DNA of 64,000 nucleotides from Megalonaias nervosa. Its lineage: Eukaryota; Mollusca; Bivalvia; Unionida; Unionidae. Below, piece by piece: positions 1 through 12,865 of the stretch. The translations under genes were made by a program, and so were the position numbers. The notes below the pieces were generated by a model. It did no database searches and was not told where the DNA came from. It was given only the letters and a program-made list of their open reading frames with translations. Each line of letters begins with the position of its first letter. Position 1 is the first letter of the stretch. The stretch covers positions 56,501 through 120,500 of the forward strand of contig JAECUM010001703.1 in NCBI GenBank assembly GCA_016617855.1, given 5' to 3'.

Positions 1-14
1 GCGCTGAAATATAA

Positions 15-930
15 CCAAAGCTAAAACAATCTGAAATAATTAGTAAATTTTCTGAATCTGGCATTGAATTAATAAAAATAGTTAAACATGTAGGTGAGTT
101 GGCTGCACTTGCCGTGTCAGGTTTCGAAAACCGAAGTAGATTTTTAAAACCCGAGCATGCCAAAAAACATATAAGTCGTGATAATTGGCACAGATCGTTA
201 TTTCGTATATGCTACAATATTAATCAGGTTCAAAGCAATGACCCAATATGGATGTCATTCAGATAATCAATAAATTACTATTATAATGAGTTACAGCAAA
301 TACAACAGCAACAACAACAACAGCCACCAAAACTAGTAGTAACACCAAAACAACCAGTACCAAAACCAAAATTTGTAAGTAATCTCAAAGACAAATTTAC
401 CCCTGGAGGTGTTGCCGCCATCAAGGATCCAAATCAAACAGTAAATATTGCCAAATATGGATTTGATGAAAAAGAAAAATATGTAAAACCTGAATATTTT
501 AAAAATATGCGACATGACAATTGGGTTTCAAGTGTATATCGTATTGCTAATAATATTGGTCGTATCAAATCCGGCGATGAAAATTTTGCTAAATTTAAAC
601 AAGTAGAACAAGAAATAACTAGTCCAGAAGAAGCACAAATAATGCAATTACTACAAGAACAGAAACTAGAACAAGGAATAGGAAAATAAGAACAAGAACA
701 GGAACTAGAACAAGAATGACAAATACAAGAACTAGCACAAGAACAAGGACAAAGCTTACAACAGCGATTTCAAGATCTAATGCAAGAACAAGATCGACAA
801 GCATGAGAATCAATAAAACAAAGCTTACAACAACAATTAAAAAGAGAAAGTATAAAAAATAAAACAACAAAAACAGCAAGTACGAGAAACAATAAAAGAA
901 AAATTGGAACAGGGACGAAATAAATTTTTA
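15..930 (+). pseudogene. Polinton/adintovirus-like Q-rich protein, decayed
   Basis: Reading frame 3 is open from about 15 to a stop at 271-273; a second frame is open from about 297 to 689, and a glutamine/glutamate-rich tail continues with stops to about 930. Two segments resemble each other: one around 135-260 (F-L-K-P-E, then R-D-N-W-H, then R-I-C-Y-N-I) and one around 478-600 (Y-V-K-P-E, then R-H-D-N-W, then R-I-A-N-N-I), so the ancestral protein carried a duplicated domain of about 45 residues. A poly-Q run separates them. No family name is recognised for the domain. The Polinton assignment is inferred from the packaging-type ATPase remnant that follows on the same strand about 130 bases downstream. 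Several stop codons show the copy is dead. Confidence 0.5.
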
Positions 931-1062
931 CTTTTTTATACCGCATTTCACACACTTGCCTGTAAGTGAGCACTTGCTATTTTTTGTTATTGTTGTTAAT
1001 TAACTGGTGGGGGTGGGTGCTCTGCATCGAACACAATATAAACTCATTTATATTTGTACAAT

Positions 1063-1740
1063 ATGGATATCATTGATTTCTCAGCGACACGAAAACAAGA
1101 ACCAGTCAAGTATCATCCAGTGCTACCAAATTCTATCAGGTGTATAATACTAGGCCCATCCGGTAAGATGTAATTGTTGCTTAATCTTATAATGAGATGG
1201 CTCAAGTGGAATAAGTTATATTTAGTGGCACCATCTGTAGATGTCCAACGATGTTATGAAGTACTTAAAGATTTTAATGAAAACACAAAATTGTTGGACG
1301 AGGATGGTAATGATATTATCAATTTTATCACCGATATTAATGAAGCCCCATCTGTAGATGACCTCGATGGATTTATTAATAATCTAGTAGTATACGAAGA
1401 TGTGATGCTGGACAAACAATCAAATCCAGCTCGGATATTTTCTCAAGGCAGACACAAAAATACTGACGTGATTTATGTAATTAACGATATACACAAATAC
1501 TTAAAGTGATCAGAGATAACTGCAATATTTTAGTTGTGTTTAATGGAGTCGATACACATACTCTGTGAAATATTCATCAAACTTGGTGTTCAGGGGACAT
1601 GGACATGATTAAGTTTAAAAACTTCTTTTCAAAAGCACAAGCTACCCCACACGGATTTATCACAATAAATTTACATGATCCTCGTTCGAGGTATCGTATA
1701 GATTGTGATAAAATTTTTGGTTGACGTTACAGTAGCAGAG
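1063..1740 (+). pseudogene. FtsK/HerA-type packaging ATPase remnant (Polinton-like)
   Basis: The frame opens at ATG 1063. A Walker A-like I-L-G-P-S-G-K sits at about 1147-1167 and is cut by a stop at 1171. The next open stretch (1174-1509) carries a Walker B-like V-Y-E-D-V-M-L-D and then F-S-Q-G-R-H-K-N, the layout of the A32-like genome-packaging ATPases of Polintons/adintoviruses and other large DNA viruses. After further stops, 1600-1725 reads K-N-F-F-S-K-A and G-F-I-T-I-N, matching the C-terminal region of that family. In intact relatives the enzyme pumps DNA into capsids; here multiple stops and frame changes mean no function. Family membership rests on motif order only. The element's ends were not found. 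Confidence 0.62.
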
Positions 1741-1789
1741 AGGGTGATGACCAACAGTACGTGTCCGACGAGTAAATGAACATGCATAA

Positions 1790-2985
1790 AAAAAAATGAA
1801 AACAAAACGTCAGTGATAAAGTAACAAAATGAGCTAACACAGTTTAGAGCAACTCTTGATCGGTTAGAGGCTTCGGTTTGGCATTATTGACCTTGTATTT
1901 TCAGCCTTTGTAGGAACCTTTATTTTTCGTAAATAACAGACAACCAATTAGAGTCAGTTCACCCTCTCTGTTGCTAGAGCCAGCACCATTTCACCTCATG
2001 GAACCAGTTATGGCATGATCATTAGTTATTCTTGACTTTTATATGTATATTGATTTTAATTGGCTGAGGAAAAGAGAGATGCCCCCAGAGCACGTGATCA
2101 CATGATTCATACAGAATTTGAATGAATTCGCGCTCTTGGAAAGCGGTGATGCATGAGAACTCCCACAAGTTTTAAGTCATGCATATGAAACTGTACTCTG
2201 TGCATTGTACAGTTTTATTCAGCAGTTCACCCTTAAAGTGCTTGTCATGCCATAAGTCAAGCTGGTAGAAATATTGTAGTGCTTGTCGCGATGTGCGTCT
2301 GTTTACACATGTAGTTTCTTAAGCTCAACATAAATGGTTGTTAGACTAAATTTGATTGGCACATTGGGCCCCGTAACAAGCATTCTGTCATAGTTTGGAC
2401 CTTGCATCAAGGAAGTTTTACAAATGTCCATTTATAATATGGGCTATATAGAAGACTCAAAATGACTGATTTCCAGCATGGTTCATCTTTCAGTGGCTAT
2501 TTTGTTCGGCAAATAGTGGCTGATGATTGTGATGAGGGCAATTTATATTTAAAATTTGGAAATATATCAGATTATTGGTGCTGGGAAAGTGTTAATGGAG
2601 ATACAATTGGGTGATTTTGAACCGAAAATGATGTTAAATATGAGTCCAGTGTACCTGCTGAATGGTCCTAAAAAGACAGCATGCCAGGTCAATCCCTCAT
2701 TTCAGCAGAATTTTGAAATTAAATGTAGAAAAGACAGATGAACAAGCTGAAATAAAATGTAGAGTTCAATTTTCATTTCTTTTCTTGCCATAATTTAGTA
2801 ATATGAAACTATTCAACCCTAGCAAAACAGTTACAATAAATAAATAAATAAATATCTAAAAATGAAATCAGTAAGTAAAGATGTTTATTTGATCAAAATA
2901 AGTCTGTTTGAAGAAGTAGACTATGGCATTAATGGATTTAAAATCCTAATACAGCATTATTGAATAATAAATCTGGCATTGTGTA
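1790..2985. other. No gene recognised
   Basis: AT-rich sequence with only short, composition-driven open frames. The longest (2556-2741, +) has no recognisable motif. A short TAAA tetranucleotide run lies near 2837. Confidence 0.5.
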
Positions 2986-3004
2986 GTCAGTAGAGTGCTA
3001 ATTC

Positions 3005-3262
3005 AAGAAAGTTCAACATTGGCAGAGCTTATGTTAGTGAAAAAAATCTTATTTTGGAGCACAAGTATCCAAAGGACAATACCTGTGAGCTGTGGAAAAT
3101 TCTACATAATAACCATAAAGATCCGTTTTCAAACTTGTTCAAGCTGGCTAAGCAAACTATATATATATGTCCCTTAAGACAGTGACTGTGAAAGGGTGTT
3201 CTTGGTACATAACAATATTCATACACACATAAGGAAGAAATTAAGCTCAGACACAATCAGCA
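3005..3262 (+). pseudogene. hAT transposase C-terminal fragment
   Basis: One frame from about 3008 to 3160 reads without stops and includes the peptide H-K-D-P-F-S-N-L-F-K-L-A-K. A frame change then leads to C-E-R-V-F at about 3188, followed by a basic stretch ending in L-S-S-D-T-I. The (C/S)-E-R-x-F signature with a preceding L-A-K segment is the dimerisation region at the C-terminus of hAT-superfamily transposases (ZNF862-like domesticated and mobile forms). Only this end is present; no catalytic core, zinc finger or terminal repeats were seen nearby. It is unrelated in sequence to the hAT copy at 12.9-14.7 kb. Confidence 0.55.
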
Positions 3263-3299
3263 GATGAATCCTATACAACTAGAGGCATTATCTTTTAAA

Positions 3300-4120
3300 G
3301 ATTTTGATTTCAGTAGGCATCTTACAGTGGAGCGGGAAGAAAGAGAGATGGATCTTGAAATGTTATGTTAATATTGAACTATTGACGTTTCCTGCTCCCC
3401 CACATTTATATTCTTATATTTTAATTCCCCTTTATATTTATGACAAGGGAGGAAATCCCCCCTTATGATAAGATCCTTGGAGCATCTCTGGGAATAAACT
3501 TAACATATAATTCCAGACACATTTGGTGTATACTACTAAAGGAAATCTGCCTAGAATTTAGAATAATAATTATACAGCAACTAATTACATGTGGCACTTG
3601 GTGCAGACAGTATCCCAATCTGTGAAAGAAGAAATGAACTGATCGTGGTTTGTTTGGTCTGGAACTTAAAGTTTGTATCAAACAAATCACAAAAATAATT
3701 ATATTCCTTTTTAAATTCAATATAATATGAAGTACACATGAACTGAGACAGTATTTAATACAAGTACAATGAAGTCAATTCATAAATCAGTGGATGCAGG
3801 TCTTTGTACTACCCGCAGTGGACTATCAGACACTACTTTCCAGACCGTAGCTTGGGAGTTTGAAGGGATTTATCTTTAAATAAAAAGTGAATATTTTCAA
3901 GTGAAAATATTTCATTTAAATGGTAAGTGACATTGTTAAGAAAAATGGTTGTTACTTGGGAATGATTTTCCTGCAGCCTAATAAATAATGATGTGCAGTA
4001 CACACAATTGTCACTGATTCAACTCTAATATGACATGGCCATATCAGAGAAAAGGCCTATCCCCATTTGTTGCCAAGCCCATGTTAGTGGGGAGTGAGAT
4101 GTAGTAGTCACTTTTCTGAT
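3300..4120. other. No gene recognised
   Basis: AT-rich, probably intronic sequence if the transaminase exon at 5220 belongs to a gene starting upstream of the window. Open frames here are short and lack known motifs. Confidence 0.45.
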
Positions 4121-4129
4121 AGCATTTGC

Positions 4130-4760
4130 ATAGGTGTCACCAGTGTCAACAGTTTGTTAAGAATTTGCTTCAAGTGTTTTTCATTTGCCAATATTTTCTA
4201 AACCCTTTTATAGATTCATATCATGGTTGGCATGCATCATTATGAAGTGAAGACAATTCACAGAAAATTGACATTAGGGTTTGGGTTGAAGTTTGTACCT
4301 TTTCTTACATTTTGTAAACCAATTTACAGATTTTCTTTATGAAGGTAAGACTGTTCATTCTGTAACACACATGCTTGCCCCTCTGATCTTGTGGTCGGAG
4401 TCAAATTTATAGAAAATTTGTGTTAAGATTATTGGTAGGGGCTCTTCATTTGCTTATTCTAAACCCCTTTATTGATTTTCTTGATACTTGGAATCATTGA
4501 TTATGAAACTAAAACAATTGATTTTGAAACATGCAATCTTGCCCCTTTGATTTTGGGATCATAGTCACAGTCATAGAAAATGTGTGTTCAAATTTTGGTT
4601 ACAGTTTTTTATTTGCTTACATTTTGCAAAACCAGTTGAAGGATTTTCTTCATACTTGGAACAAACCATTATGAAACTTAAGACAGTTCATTCTGCAGCA
4701 TGCATACTCAGCCTTTTGAACATGGAGTTAAGGTCACACATTTCACAGTAATGCCTTAAT
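4130..4760 (+). repeat. Degenerate tandem repeat, ~155-165 bp unit
   Basis: About four diverged units follow one another. Shared landmarks in each are a T-rich stretch around 'ttacattttg', a stretch like 'gattttctt.atacttgg', 'attatgaaa.t.aagac', 'attcattctg', and 'gcccctttgat'. Starts lie near 4140, 4300, 4450 and 4610. Divergence is high, so units were placed by eye. Confidence 0.6.
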
Positions 4761-5219
4761 TGTGGGCATGGCATGAAGACTCTGGCATCCTTGTTGCCCG
4801 TGTACCAGATGGGCATGCTGTCATTAGAGAAATACAGTAAGCATCTTGAACAGTTTAACCTGGGTATTTCGGCAAGCAGCTTGCAGCAGTGCTACAGTCC
4901 AACCTGCCTTTAATCAGCACCATATAGCCATTATTATGCCGACAAGCCGTTCAACCCTAATGCATACTGCTGTAAAGTTAATTATGTAACTGCCGATCTT
5001 AAAGGGTCACTTGAGTTTCTGATGCACCAGATTGCATGTATGAAGCAGCAGTAATCTGTCATATTGTCACTTTCCAAAAATGGCTGTTTAAGATATGTTT
5101 GACTGTATTGTCTTCATAGTTTCATACACATCTAACACTCGTGTAGAATCTCTTCTAAATTTTTGTTGTAAGGTTTACTATTTCACCAAAACTGAAGTTA
5201 TAAATCTCTGTTTCCACAG

Positions 5220-5371
5220 ATCAAGTGATATACCCAGGAAAAGTGCTAAATGCTGACTGCTTCAGAATAGGAAATATCGGATACCTTTTCCCCGAGGATA
5301 TGCAGCATCTCTTGAAGTGCATAGAGGAAGTTTGCCGAGACATGAATATACATCTTCCCATTCAAAACTAG
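5220..5371 (+). CDS. 2-aminoethylphosphonate-pyruvate transaminase, terminal coding exon
   Basis: A polypyrimidine tract and CAG acceptor (ending at 5219) precede 49 in-frame codons and a TAG stop. The exon starts with two bases completing a split codon. The peptide contains [17 protein letters not shown] and then F-P-E-D-M, which matches the C-terminal small domain of PhnW-type 2-aminoethylphosphonate:pyruvate transaminase (class V PLP aminotransferase fold), including the conserved Y-P-G-K and F-R-I-G-N-I-G. The enzyme converts 2-aminoethylphosphonate to phosphonoacetaldehyde. Molluscs are known to make phosphonolipids, so a catabolic gene is expected. Upstream exons, including the PLP-lysine exon, were not found between 1 and 5219 and probably lie before the window, which would make the Polinton and hAT debris intronic. 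No frame damage is visible. Confidence 0.8.
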
Positions 5372-6289
5372 GGTACCAGTGTCATTTTGGAGTTTTAGCC
5401 AGTATTGAAAGTGTTTGGTGCTATTCTTAATTTATAAATAATGTGAAAACAGCTGATGTAGCAGAGCTGTACAAACTCATTCAGTACTAGACATTACTAT
5501 TAACATTGTCATGTTAATATTGAAACAGTTAAATATACATGTGCTGGCTTTCTACGTTTATTCAGTACCAGTGTGTTAATTAGGGTTGTTCCATTTTTGA
5601 AGTACACAGGACTAAGCGAAGGCACTTTTGAAAAAGTATCTATTAGGGTACTCAGATTATTCTTGAGATAAAAAAGAAATTGCCAAAAAGTTTTTAATTG
5701 CATTTGTTGGTAAGAAGTCAAAAGTGCCTCTCTTGGATCCTAATTATGTTTTGCTGGTATAGCCCTTGTTGAAACCATGTGGAGATCTTCAGGCATTAAA
5801 CTGTATCAGTGATCAAGATGGGAAATCCTAAGACTTGGACTGCATTCCAGCCAGTGCCCTCCAAATGCTTTTTTGATACCTAATATTAGGATGCATTATT
5901 ATTCCATTATACTGGGTCAGTATAACCTACCTTTTTAAAAAACTTAGTCTGAAAACTTGCGTAAAGCTTTGCCTAAGTAAAATGTTCATTAGTCATTTAA
6001 ACATTGTAGATATTTAATTTTACTGCAGACCCCATTCTGGGTATGGTAGTACAAATAAATTCATTAAAGTGTACACGGAACGGTGTACAGTTTGCACAGA
6101 CTAGTCAAAGGTAACATCATCATTTAAAGTTTCATAATACAAAATTTGCAGAATTTCTCAAAAATTTTGTACAAAAGTATTCACATTGATCATTAGGGTT
6201 TGAAAGTTAACAGTGTTTGGTTTACTGAGCAGATGCATAGGTAAAAATGTAGCTCTATCCCTCTTGAAATAAATACAATAATGGAGTGA

Positions 6290-7240
6290 AATTCATCGCC
6301 TGATTTTGCTTGTCATAGAGAGGGCAGAGCATCATTGATTGCAGCCAAATTATCATCATGCACATCCGGCTTGGACTGTAGAATCAGGCAGCTCTGCCCA
6401 TTCATACTCGTTCAGGCAAGGACAAGGTCATTAAAAAATTGGGGTTAAGTTTTTAGATGAAGTTTTTATGTATTGTTATAATTAAAAGTCCTCAGGAGGA
6501 ATAGCTGTCATACTTAAACTGTAAGATCAGGAAAATCTGACCTCTCATGTCCTTACACCCCAACTTTCCCTGTGATCCTCTGGCAAGTTCTGGGTTAAAT
6601 TTTAGGATCAAGTTTTCTGTTTGCTCATAGGTCCCAAACCCTGTGGGGAATAGCTGTTATATTTGCCATTTCATATCTAAGCATGACAACCCGCCAGACC
6701 CTGTGACCCTCATGTAAGGTCAAGGTCATTTGAAAATCTTGGTTAAGTTTTTTAAAATCTCATTTAAGTGTTCATTTAAAGTTTTTTTCTGTTGTTATAA
6801 GTCCCAAATTCTGTGAGTTTTATTAGTAATAATTGGTATGTGAATTAGGTGGCTTTTTCATATCTATGCACCACTACCCTCATTATGACCCACAGGCAGT
6901 GTCAAGGTCAGTTAAATATCCTGGTTAAGGTTTTGGTTCAAGGTTTTCTGTGTATTGTCAAAAATCCTAAACTTAGAGAGTGCTAGTTATATACATGGAC
7001 AGCAGAATTAGGGATCATTTTCCTTACATATCCATGTGCCCTAATCGTTGCTGTGGCACCCAAACAAATTCAAGGTCATTTAATATTCTTGGTTAAAATC
7101 TCTATTAGAGCATTTTTTGTATGGTCATAAGTCCCAGACCTTGGAAGAGACAGACATCATAGAATCAGTAACCACTGGTTTTTAATATTTATGCACTCGC
7201 ATTCTCCGTCAGACCCTCAAGCGAGGTCAGGGTCAAGTTA
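6290..7240 (+). repeat. Degenerate tandem repeat, ~140-180 bp unit
   Basis: Five to six diverged units share a core of 'aaggtcattt', 'cttggttaag', 'tcaagttttctg', and 'ataagtcccaaa.cctgtg', followed by a palindrome-like 'aatagctgt.at'. Core starts lie near 6425, 6580, 6720, 6903, 7070 and 7226. A single inverted copy lies at 61.25-61.39 kb, so the family is also dispersed. Confidence 0.7.
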
Positions 7241-7854
7241 TTTTTTGAAAGTATGCACAATGTTTGTGTGTCTTTTTATCGGGCATGGAAGCAGGCAGGA
7301 ATTTCTTTTTTTATATCTTTTAGTGCAGTCACATGCATCATTGATTTTATTCAAACTATTTTGAGTCGAAAGTTTTTTTCTTAACCATGTATTATTGATG
7401 TTTCTGTAAAAAGAATTCATGATTGGGGAATAACAATCAATTTGATACTGCTATTTAATATAATAATGTTTGGATAATGCATCAATAGTCTTCATTCATA
7501 TTATTGAATATTGTTATTGTGGCAACTATGTTCTTGCCAATTTAAGCATACTTGTATGGCCATTTGCAGTGCATTGTATACATTCGTATTGATGCAAGAT
7601 TGTAGAACTGGATATATCAGGAATAATAGATGTTTTCTCTAAGTTTATATTGCCCCATTTAAGTTTTGCTTGTCCCATTCAAGATTTGACTGTCCCATTT
7701 AAGATTTGATTGTCCCATTTAAGTAAGGCTATGCTAGGTACTCGAGGTGGGCTTGTATGGTTTGGCAGGTTATTGATAAACATGACAAAATTTGAAAGGA
7801 AAAAGAATTCTAGTAATTTATGATACAGTACATTTTTTAAAGATGTTTGTGTGT

Positions 7855-7906
7855 ATACATACATACATACATCCATACATACATACATACATACATACAT
7901 ACATAC
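7855..7906. repeat. (CATA)n microsatellite
   Basis: About twelve CATA units with one interruption (a C) near 7873. Confidence 0.95.
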
Positions 7907-8685
7907 GATTTATCAAGTTAGCACTCATTGCAGTCTGTGGTGTAAAGTTGTTCAAGTGCCAAGGGTAATTATTGACTAGGGTTAACAGTTATTTACTATT
8001 TTAGCCTAACATTATTTATTTTACATCCATTGTACAACAGCTTGTGCCAGCTTATTTGAATTATTCTTGAAAGCTTATATACTGGCATAAGATTGGTTTT
8101 GAGAAGAAGGGGACTTTAGTTTTTGTCCCAAATGACCATCCTTGGATTTATAACCACTAATTCTGGCTAATTGTTAGAAATTGGGATTGAACTAAAGACT
8201 GTTAATGTGCAGAGTGAGCCCTTTCATCACTTTATGTATTATATTCATTCAATCTGAAGCTGGAATGACTTGCCTATACTATAAACCAAACTTTGAGTGA
8301 CCACTTTTGGGATACCATTATGTATTTTGTCTTTTGTGACCAGCTTCTTAATGGATAGATCACTTTTTTTAAAATCTAATTAGATGACCTGTTATGATAG
8401 ACCCCATCTTTTGAGAGACAATTTTTGTTGCCAAAAGGGATGGTCTGTCAATATAGTTTTACTGTAGGTGTTTTCCAGGGACTTGTATAGTTAATCTTTA
8501 ATGGTTTAGAGTAAAATAACTGTTTTTTTTATTGACACTGCACAGGCCAATTACAATAACTTTTGTTTCTTGATTTATGACTATCAAATCATCATTATCA
8601 CATTAAGAGATATTGCAACAGATTGTGGAATGTTTTGCATAAGTGATTAGTGGTGCTTCTCATACTTGACCTCTTGAGGTTTGAT

Positions 8686-8746
8686 ACATAATTATACTGT
8701 TTCCACACATAATTATACTGTTTCCACACATAATTATACTGTTTCC
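8686..8746. repeat. 21-bp tandem triplication
   Basis: Three head-to-tail copies, nearly identical, beginning 'acataattatac' and ending 'tgtttccac'. The period is 21 bases. Confidence 0.9.
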
Positions 8747-11700
8747 ATGCTTAAGCTGCAAACATCTGTTAGTCTGGATCACAGATTTTATTGAAATACC
8801 ATTTATTGTTGTAAATATATTTGATGCATGTCTGTTGTGTAAGCATCAATTTGAATGGACCAAGATTGCAGACTTTTGGTAAGACAGATTACTTATTGGA
8901 GGCGTTTCATTTGGAGTAAAAAATTGAATATTTCATCAGAAGTTTTATGACTATTATGAAGAGTGCAGTGGCAGAAAATGGTTTTACTTTGTATAAATTT
9001 ACTTAATCACATCATCTTGAAATTGTTATTAGTAACTTCCAAAAATCTTGTGTCCAGTCAGAAAAACTCGTTTGCCTTTCATTTGTCCTTACGTTTGTTT
9101 CACATGCAATTGGGCAACCGTTAATGTCTAGCCCTGATACTATACTGTTAGATATAATTTAATTATACAGAATTTGTCTCCATTTACAGTAAAAAACAAA
9201 ATATTGCCAAATATAAAGATAGTGTCAATTTTGGAAGAAAACATAATTTGTAAAATATGTTACACAATGTCCAGATGTCAGTTCACAGAAACTGTAATGA
9301 TTTTACAAATATCATATTTTTTCAAAAATATTCAGTATGTTATTGGATAAAATATTGTTTGTATACTGTACCTTGCTGTTTGATACTAAATACTAATATT
9401 CATATTACTTTAATTCTTGTAATTTTACATACATTAAAAAATAATTATTCCTTTCAGAGTACAAAAATTATATGTATATGGGAGAAGTGAGAATGTACAA
9501 AAAGTAAGTGGAAATTAGACCTAAATACGGCTTATCTGAAACATGATACTTTCCAGCTGAACAGTAGCATTGTAAAAGAAAAATGAACAATATTTGTTCT
9601 CGTTTTGCTCTCAACTCTTGAATCTAATTTCAATAAAAAAAAGTATATAAGGACTCAGAAAGACTTTTGTTATTAGTGAATGTCTGTGTGTGAGAGAGAG
9701 AGGGATGAATGAAACAGTAATGTTTTAGGAATATGTTCAGAGTGTATATCTTTGTAGCTGTTATGGTGTGTTGTATGTTTGCAGTTTGATTAAGATGGTT
9801 AATGCCACAGGGACTCATGTCATTGCTTACATTTTACTTATAAATAATGTATTATTTTAGGTAAATTGTAAGCAATGAAATTAGCTCTTGTTATGAAAGT
9901 TATCTGTAACTTGTATTTTTACAGTAATATTATCAAACTGCAGTTGAAAAATGAATGAACTTGTAAAGACTTTTGTTGCTTTCAGTGAATGTGTCTGTGT
10001 GATAGATGGCTGGATGAAACTAAATTGTGTCTATGTGTAAGATTGTAGGTATTCAAAGTGGTATTTAATTGTAGTTTCTGGAGAGGGTTTACAAGGTGAT
10101 TGTGATTTCTATTATTCAGTTAACTGATGGTTGTGATCTTTCTCATGTGGAAGGGAACTTCTGTTCCATTGTCAAATAAGCACCTTTCAGTAACAGTTCA
10201 TTCTTGTTATGATAGCCATTGTCACAAGAACCACATGGAAGATATGCAGTGTTATTACATGCAAATTAAATATGACTAAAACTTTGACTAGCTAATTCTA
10301 GTTTAGGCCAGACTGAGGACGATGTTCCCTCAGGTGAGTTCAAATTAGTGAGGGTCTCAGTAGGGAAATAATACTGCCCATTGGGAAATGAATATATGCT
10401 TGTGGGTGATAATAGCCATTATTCTGACATCAGTAGTTATTGTACTCGCTGATAACAGTAGAAGGTACATCATGCAATTGATTCTCAATAAAATGTTAAT
10501 TAGATTAAACCTCACATGACTAAAGAACTCATTTTAAAGTACTCTAGCTGTGTGATAGTAAAATCGTTAGTAAAAAGCATTCATTAACTGTAGTGTTTAA
10601 GGACCGAAACCAAGAACCTTACAATGAAGGTTTCTCCAAGCAAAAACAGTAGGAGCACTTTAGAGATGTATAAGAATAAAATTTACCAAGTCAGTGATTT
10701 TCCCTTTTATTAGACAAAATATCATGGATTTTTTTTCTTCGTATTACTAGGATGTAACAATGGTCTATGGTCATCACTTTGACATATGCTAAGGTATATT
10801 TTATACTGGAAAACATGAAATGGCTTCCAGATTCATTTTAAAATGTTTTTGCTGCTTTGGTACAGTGACTGTTTAATAAAATGCACTCATTAATGATATT
10901 GTTTAAGGATTACATTATGTCAGCTCCATTGTCCAGATGTTAATGGACTGCAGTAGATATTGTAACAACAACAAGAGATCATACCCATGATTCTTTATAT
11001 TTTCTCAATGATAAAGATAATAGTAGCAGGATAGATCAAAGTACAAGAAGATTCACAATAATCAATTAACCTTTCTTAACGAGATGAGCAAAGGCCTTTC
11101 AGCACAATTTGACAATTATTTCTTTTATTTCTTAATCTCCAGTTTCATTATTCAATACTTCTGTTAAAAACTTACATTGAGTTAACTCATTCATGTTTGG
11201 TCATTTGCCTTATCGAAATTGTACATCGATATTTTTCAAAGCTCTTTGATACTTGAAATTCTTTTATTGATTCAAATGGTGATTCTTTATTTTGCATTCT
11301 CCTGTTTAATTTCTTTATGCCATGATTAAAACTTAACCAGAGTTACCTATACGTAAGGCTGTGCCATGTAAACACAGGGTACACAAGGAAGGCATTTTTT
11401 AAAGATTATATGCCAGGGTGCTCGGATTTTCAAAGCGTTAATAATAAAATGATACAAACGTCTAAATTTGATCTATGGGTGACTACTCCACATTAAAAGT
11501 GACTTCCCTGTGACCTGGGTATGTTTAACATGAACATCCCTTTGCAAATAATATGTTGGATGTTGGATATATCTAAAGAGTACATCAGTAGATTTTGGAA
11601 GACATTTGAAACATGATCTTCTGCTCTTGATTTAATTATAACATCAAATTATGACATTTCAAATAATACGAAGATAAGAAACGACAAAACAATGCTGTAA

Positions 11701-11990
11701 ATGTTTATGATTTTAATCTATGCTTTTGAGTACAAAAATTGACAATCATTTTGCAAATGTACATCTCAGTAGAACTCTTTGTATAAACATTTTACAGATC
11801 TGAAGAAAATTGTATAGAGGATATGTTCTGTTCCTATGTTAATACTGGATGTATTTCATTGTGTGGTACGCAAAATGTGATATTTTAACATGTGGCAAAG
11901 CCAGATGTTTAAATGTCATTTTATGTACCTGTAAATAAAATGTATCTTGTATTTACGGAGAAAATAAAACTGTGTTTTTATTATATACCA

Positions 11991-12865
11991 AACCTGCTTC
12001 TGAATTCAAAGCTTTGAAGATTAAATTCACTCTTTAGCAAATCACCCCTGCCTCCTTTTTGTAAGTTAAGGTCAGTTTGAGTTGCATTTATTCACTGATT
12101 ATAAAAAATATAAGCAATCTGAGAGAACTGTAGGTTTGCGCTAACCTAATATGTTGCAATAAGTTACATTTTTGACATTTTGTAAAATTTTATCAAATCT
12201 GACCACAGTAATAAACCCAATTGAGCAATTCAAAACCCCATATTTTTTCTGCATAGTTGTCACGCTTGTTAAAGGGACATAACTTCATTACAAAAATCCA
12301 ACTGGTGATTAGTAAGATATCTTTGGCAAAAAAATAATTTTCCTGCCTGAAATGTAGTGCTGTTTCTATTTCTTTAGCTTAGAAAATACTCATTGTTCTA
12401 GCTGCAGTTATAGCTTCTATGGGCACACACAATCAAGTGTTGCTTAGCATGATGGGAAATTTTTCATTTTCAGGAGTTGCAATATAAGGATATAATTTTC
12501 ACAATTGAAAATATAAGAATTAAAAAATATTAAAAATATTTCAGCAATAAATATTTATAGTTCACACATCAGTATATAATAAGTAGTGCTATCAACAGAA
12601 AATATGATACATTTAATTATGATTTTCATGGATGGTGTAAGAAAAGTTAGAGGGTACAAAATTACAAGAATTGTGGTACATGTACATCCTTGAAAAATAT
12701 ATTATTAGAGTTCACACCATATTTTGTAGCCATTTCTATGTTTGAGATGGTCTATTTTTAGGTGTTATGACATTGATTCAGACTTTATAGAAACAAAAAT
12801 AATAGTTTTCATTGGAATGTATTAGATGGAAAAGTATGGCATTGTCACAAAGTATACATGATTTG
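11991..12865. other. No gene recognised
   Basis: AT-rich spacer between the poly(A) signals and the hAT element; no motif, tRNA or long frame was seen. Confidence 0.45.

Larger units (their letters stand above)
5372..11990 (+). other. Downstream AT-rich region, possible long 3' UTR
   Basis: No coding sequence is recognised between the transaminase stop and about 12.0 kb. Two AATAAA signals at 11934-11939 and 11963-11968, followed by T-rich DNA, would suit a cleavage site near 11.98 kb, but a 6.6-kb 3' UTR is only one possibility; an earlier signal or a separate non-coding transcript would look the same. The stretch contains the tandem repeats at 6.3-7.2 kb, the CATA run at 7.86 kb and the 21-bp triplet at 8.69 kb. 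Confidence 0.3.
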
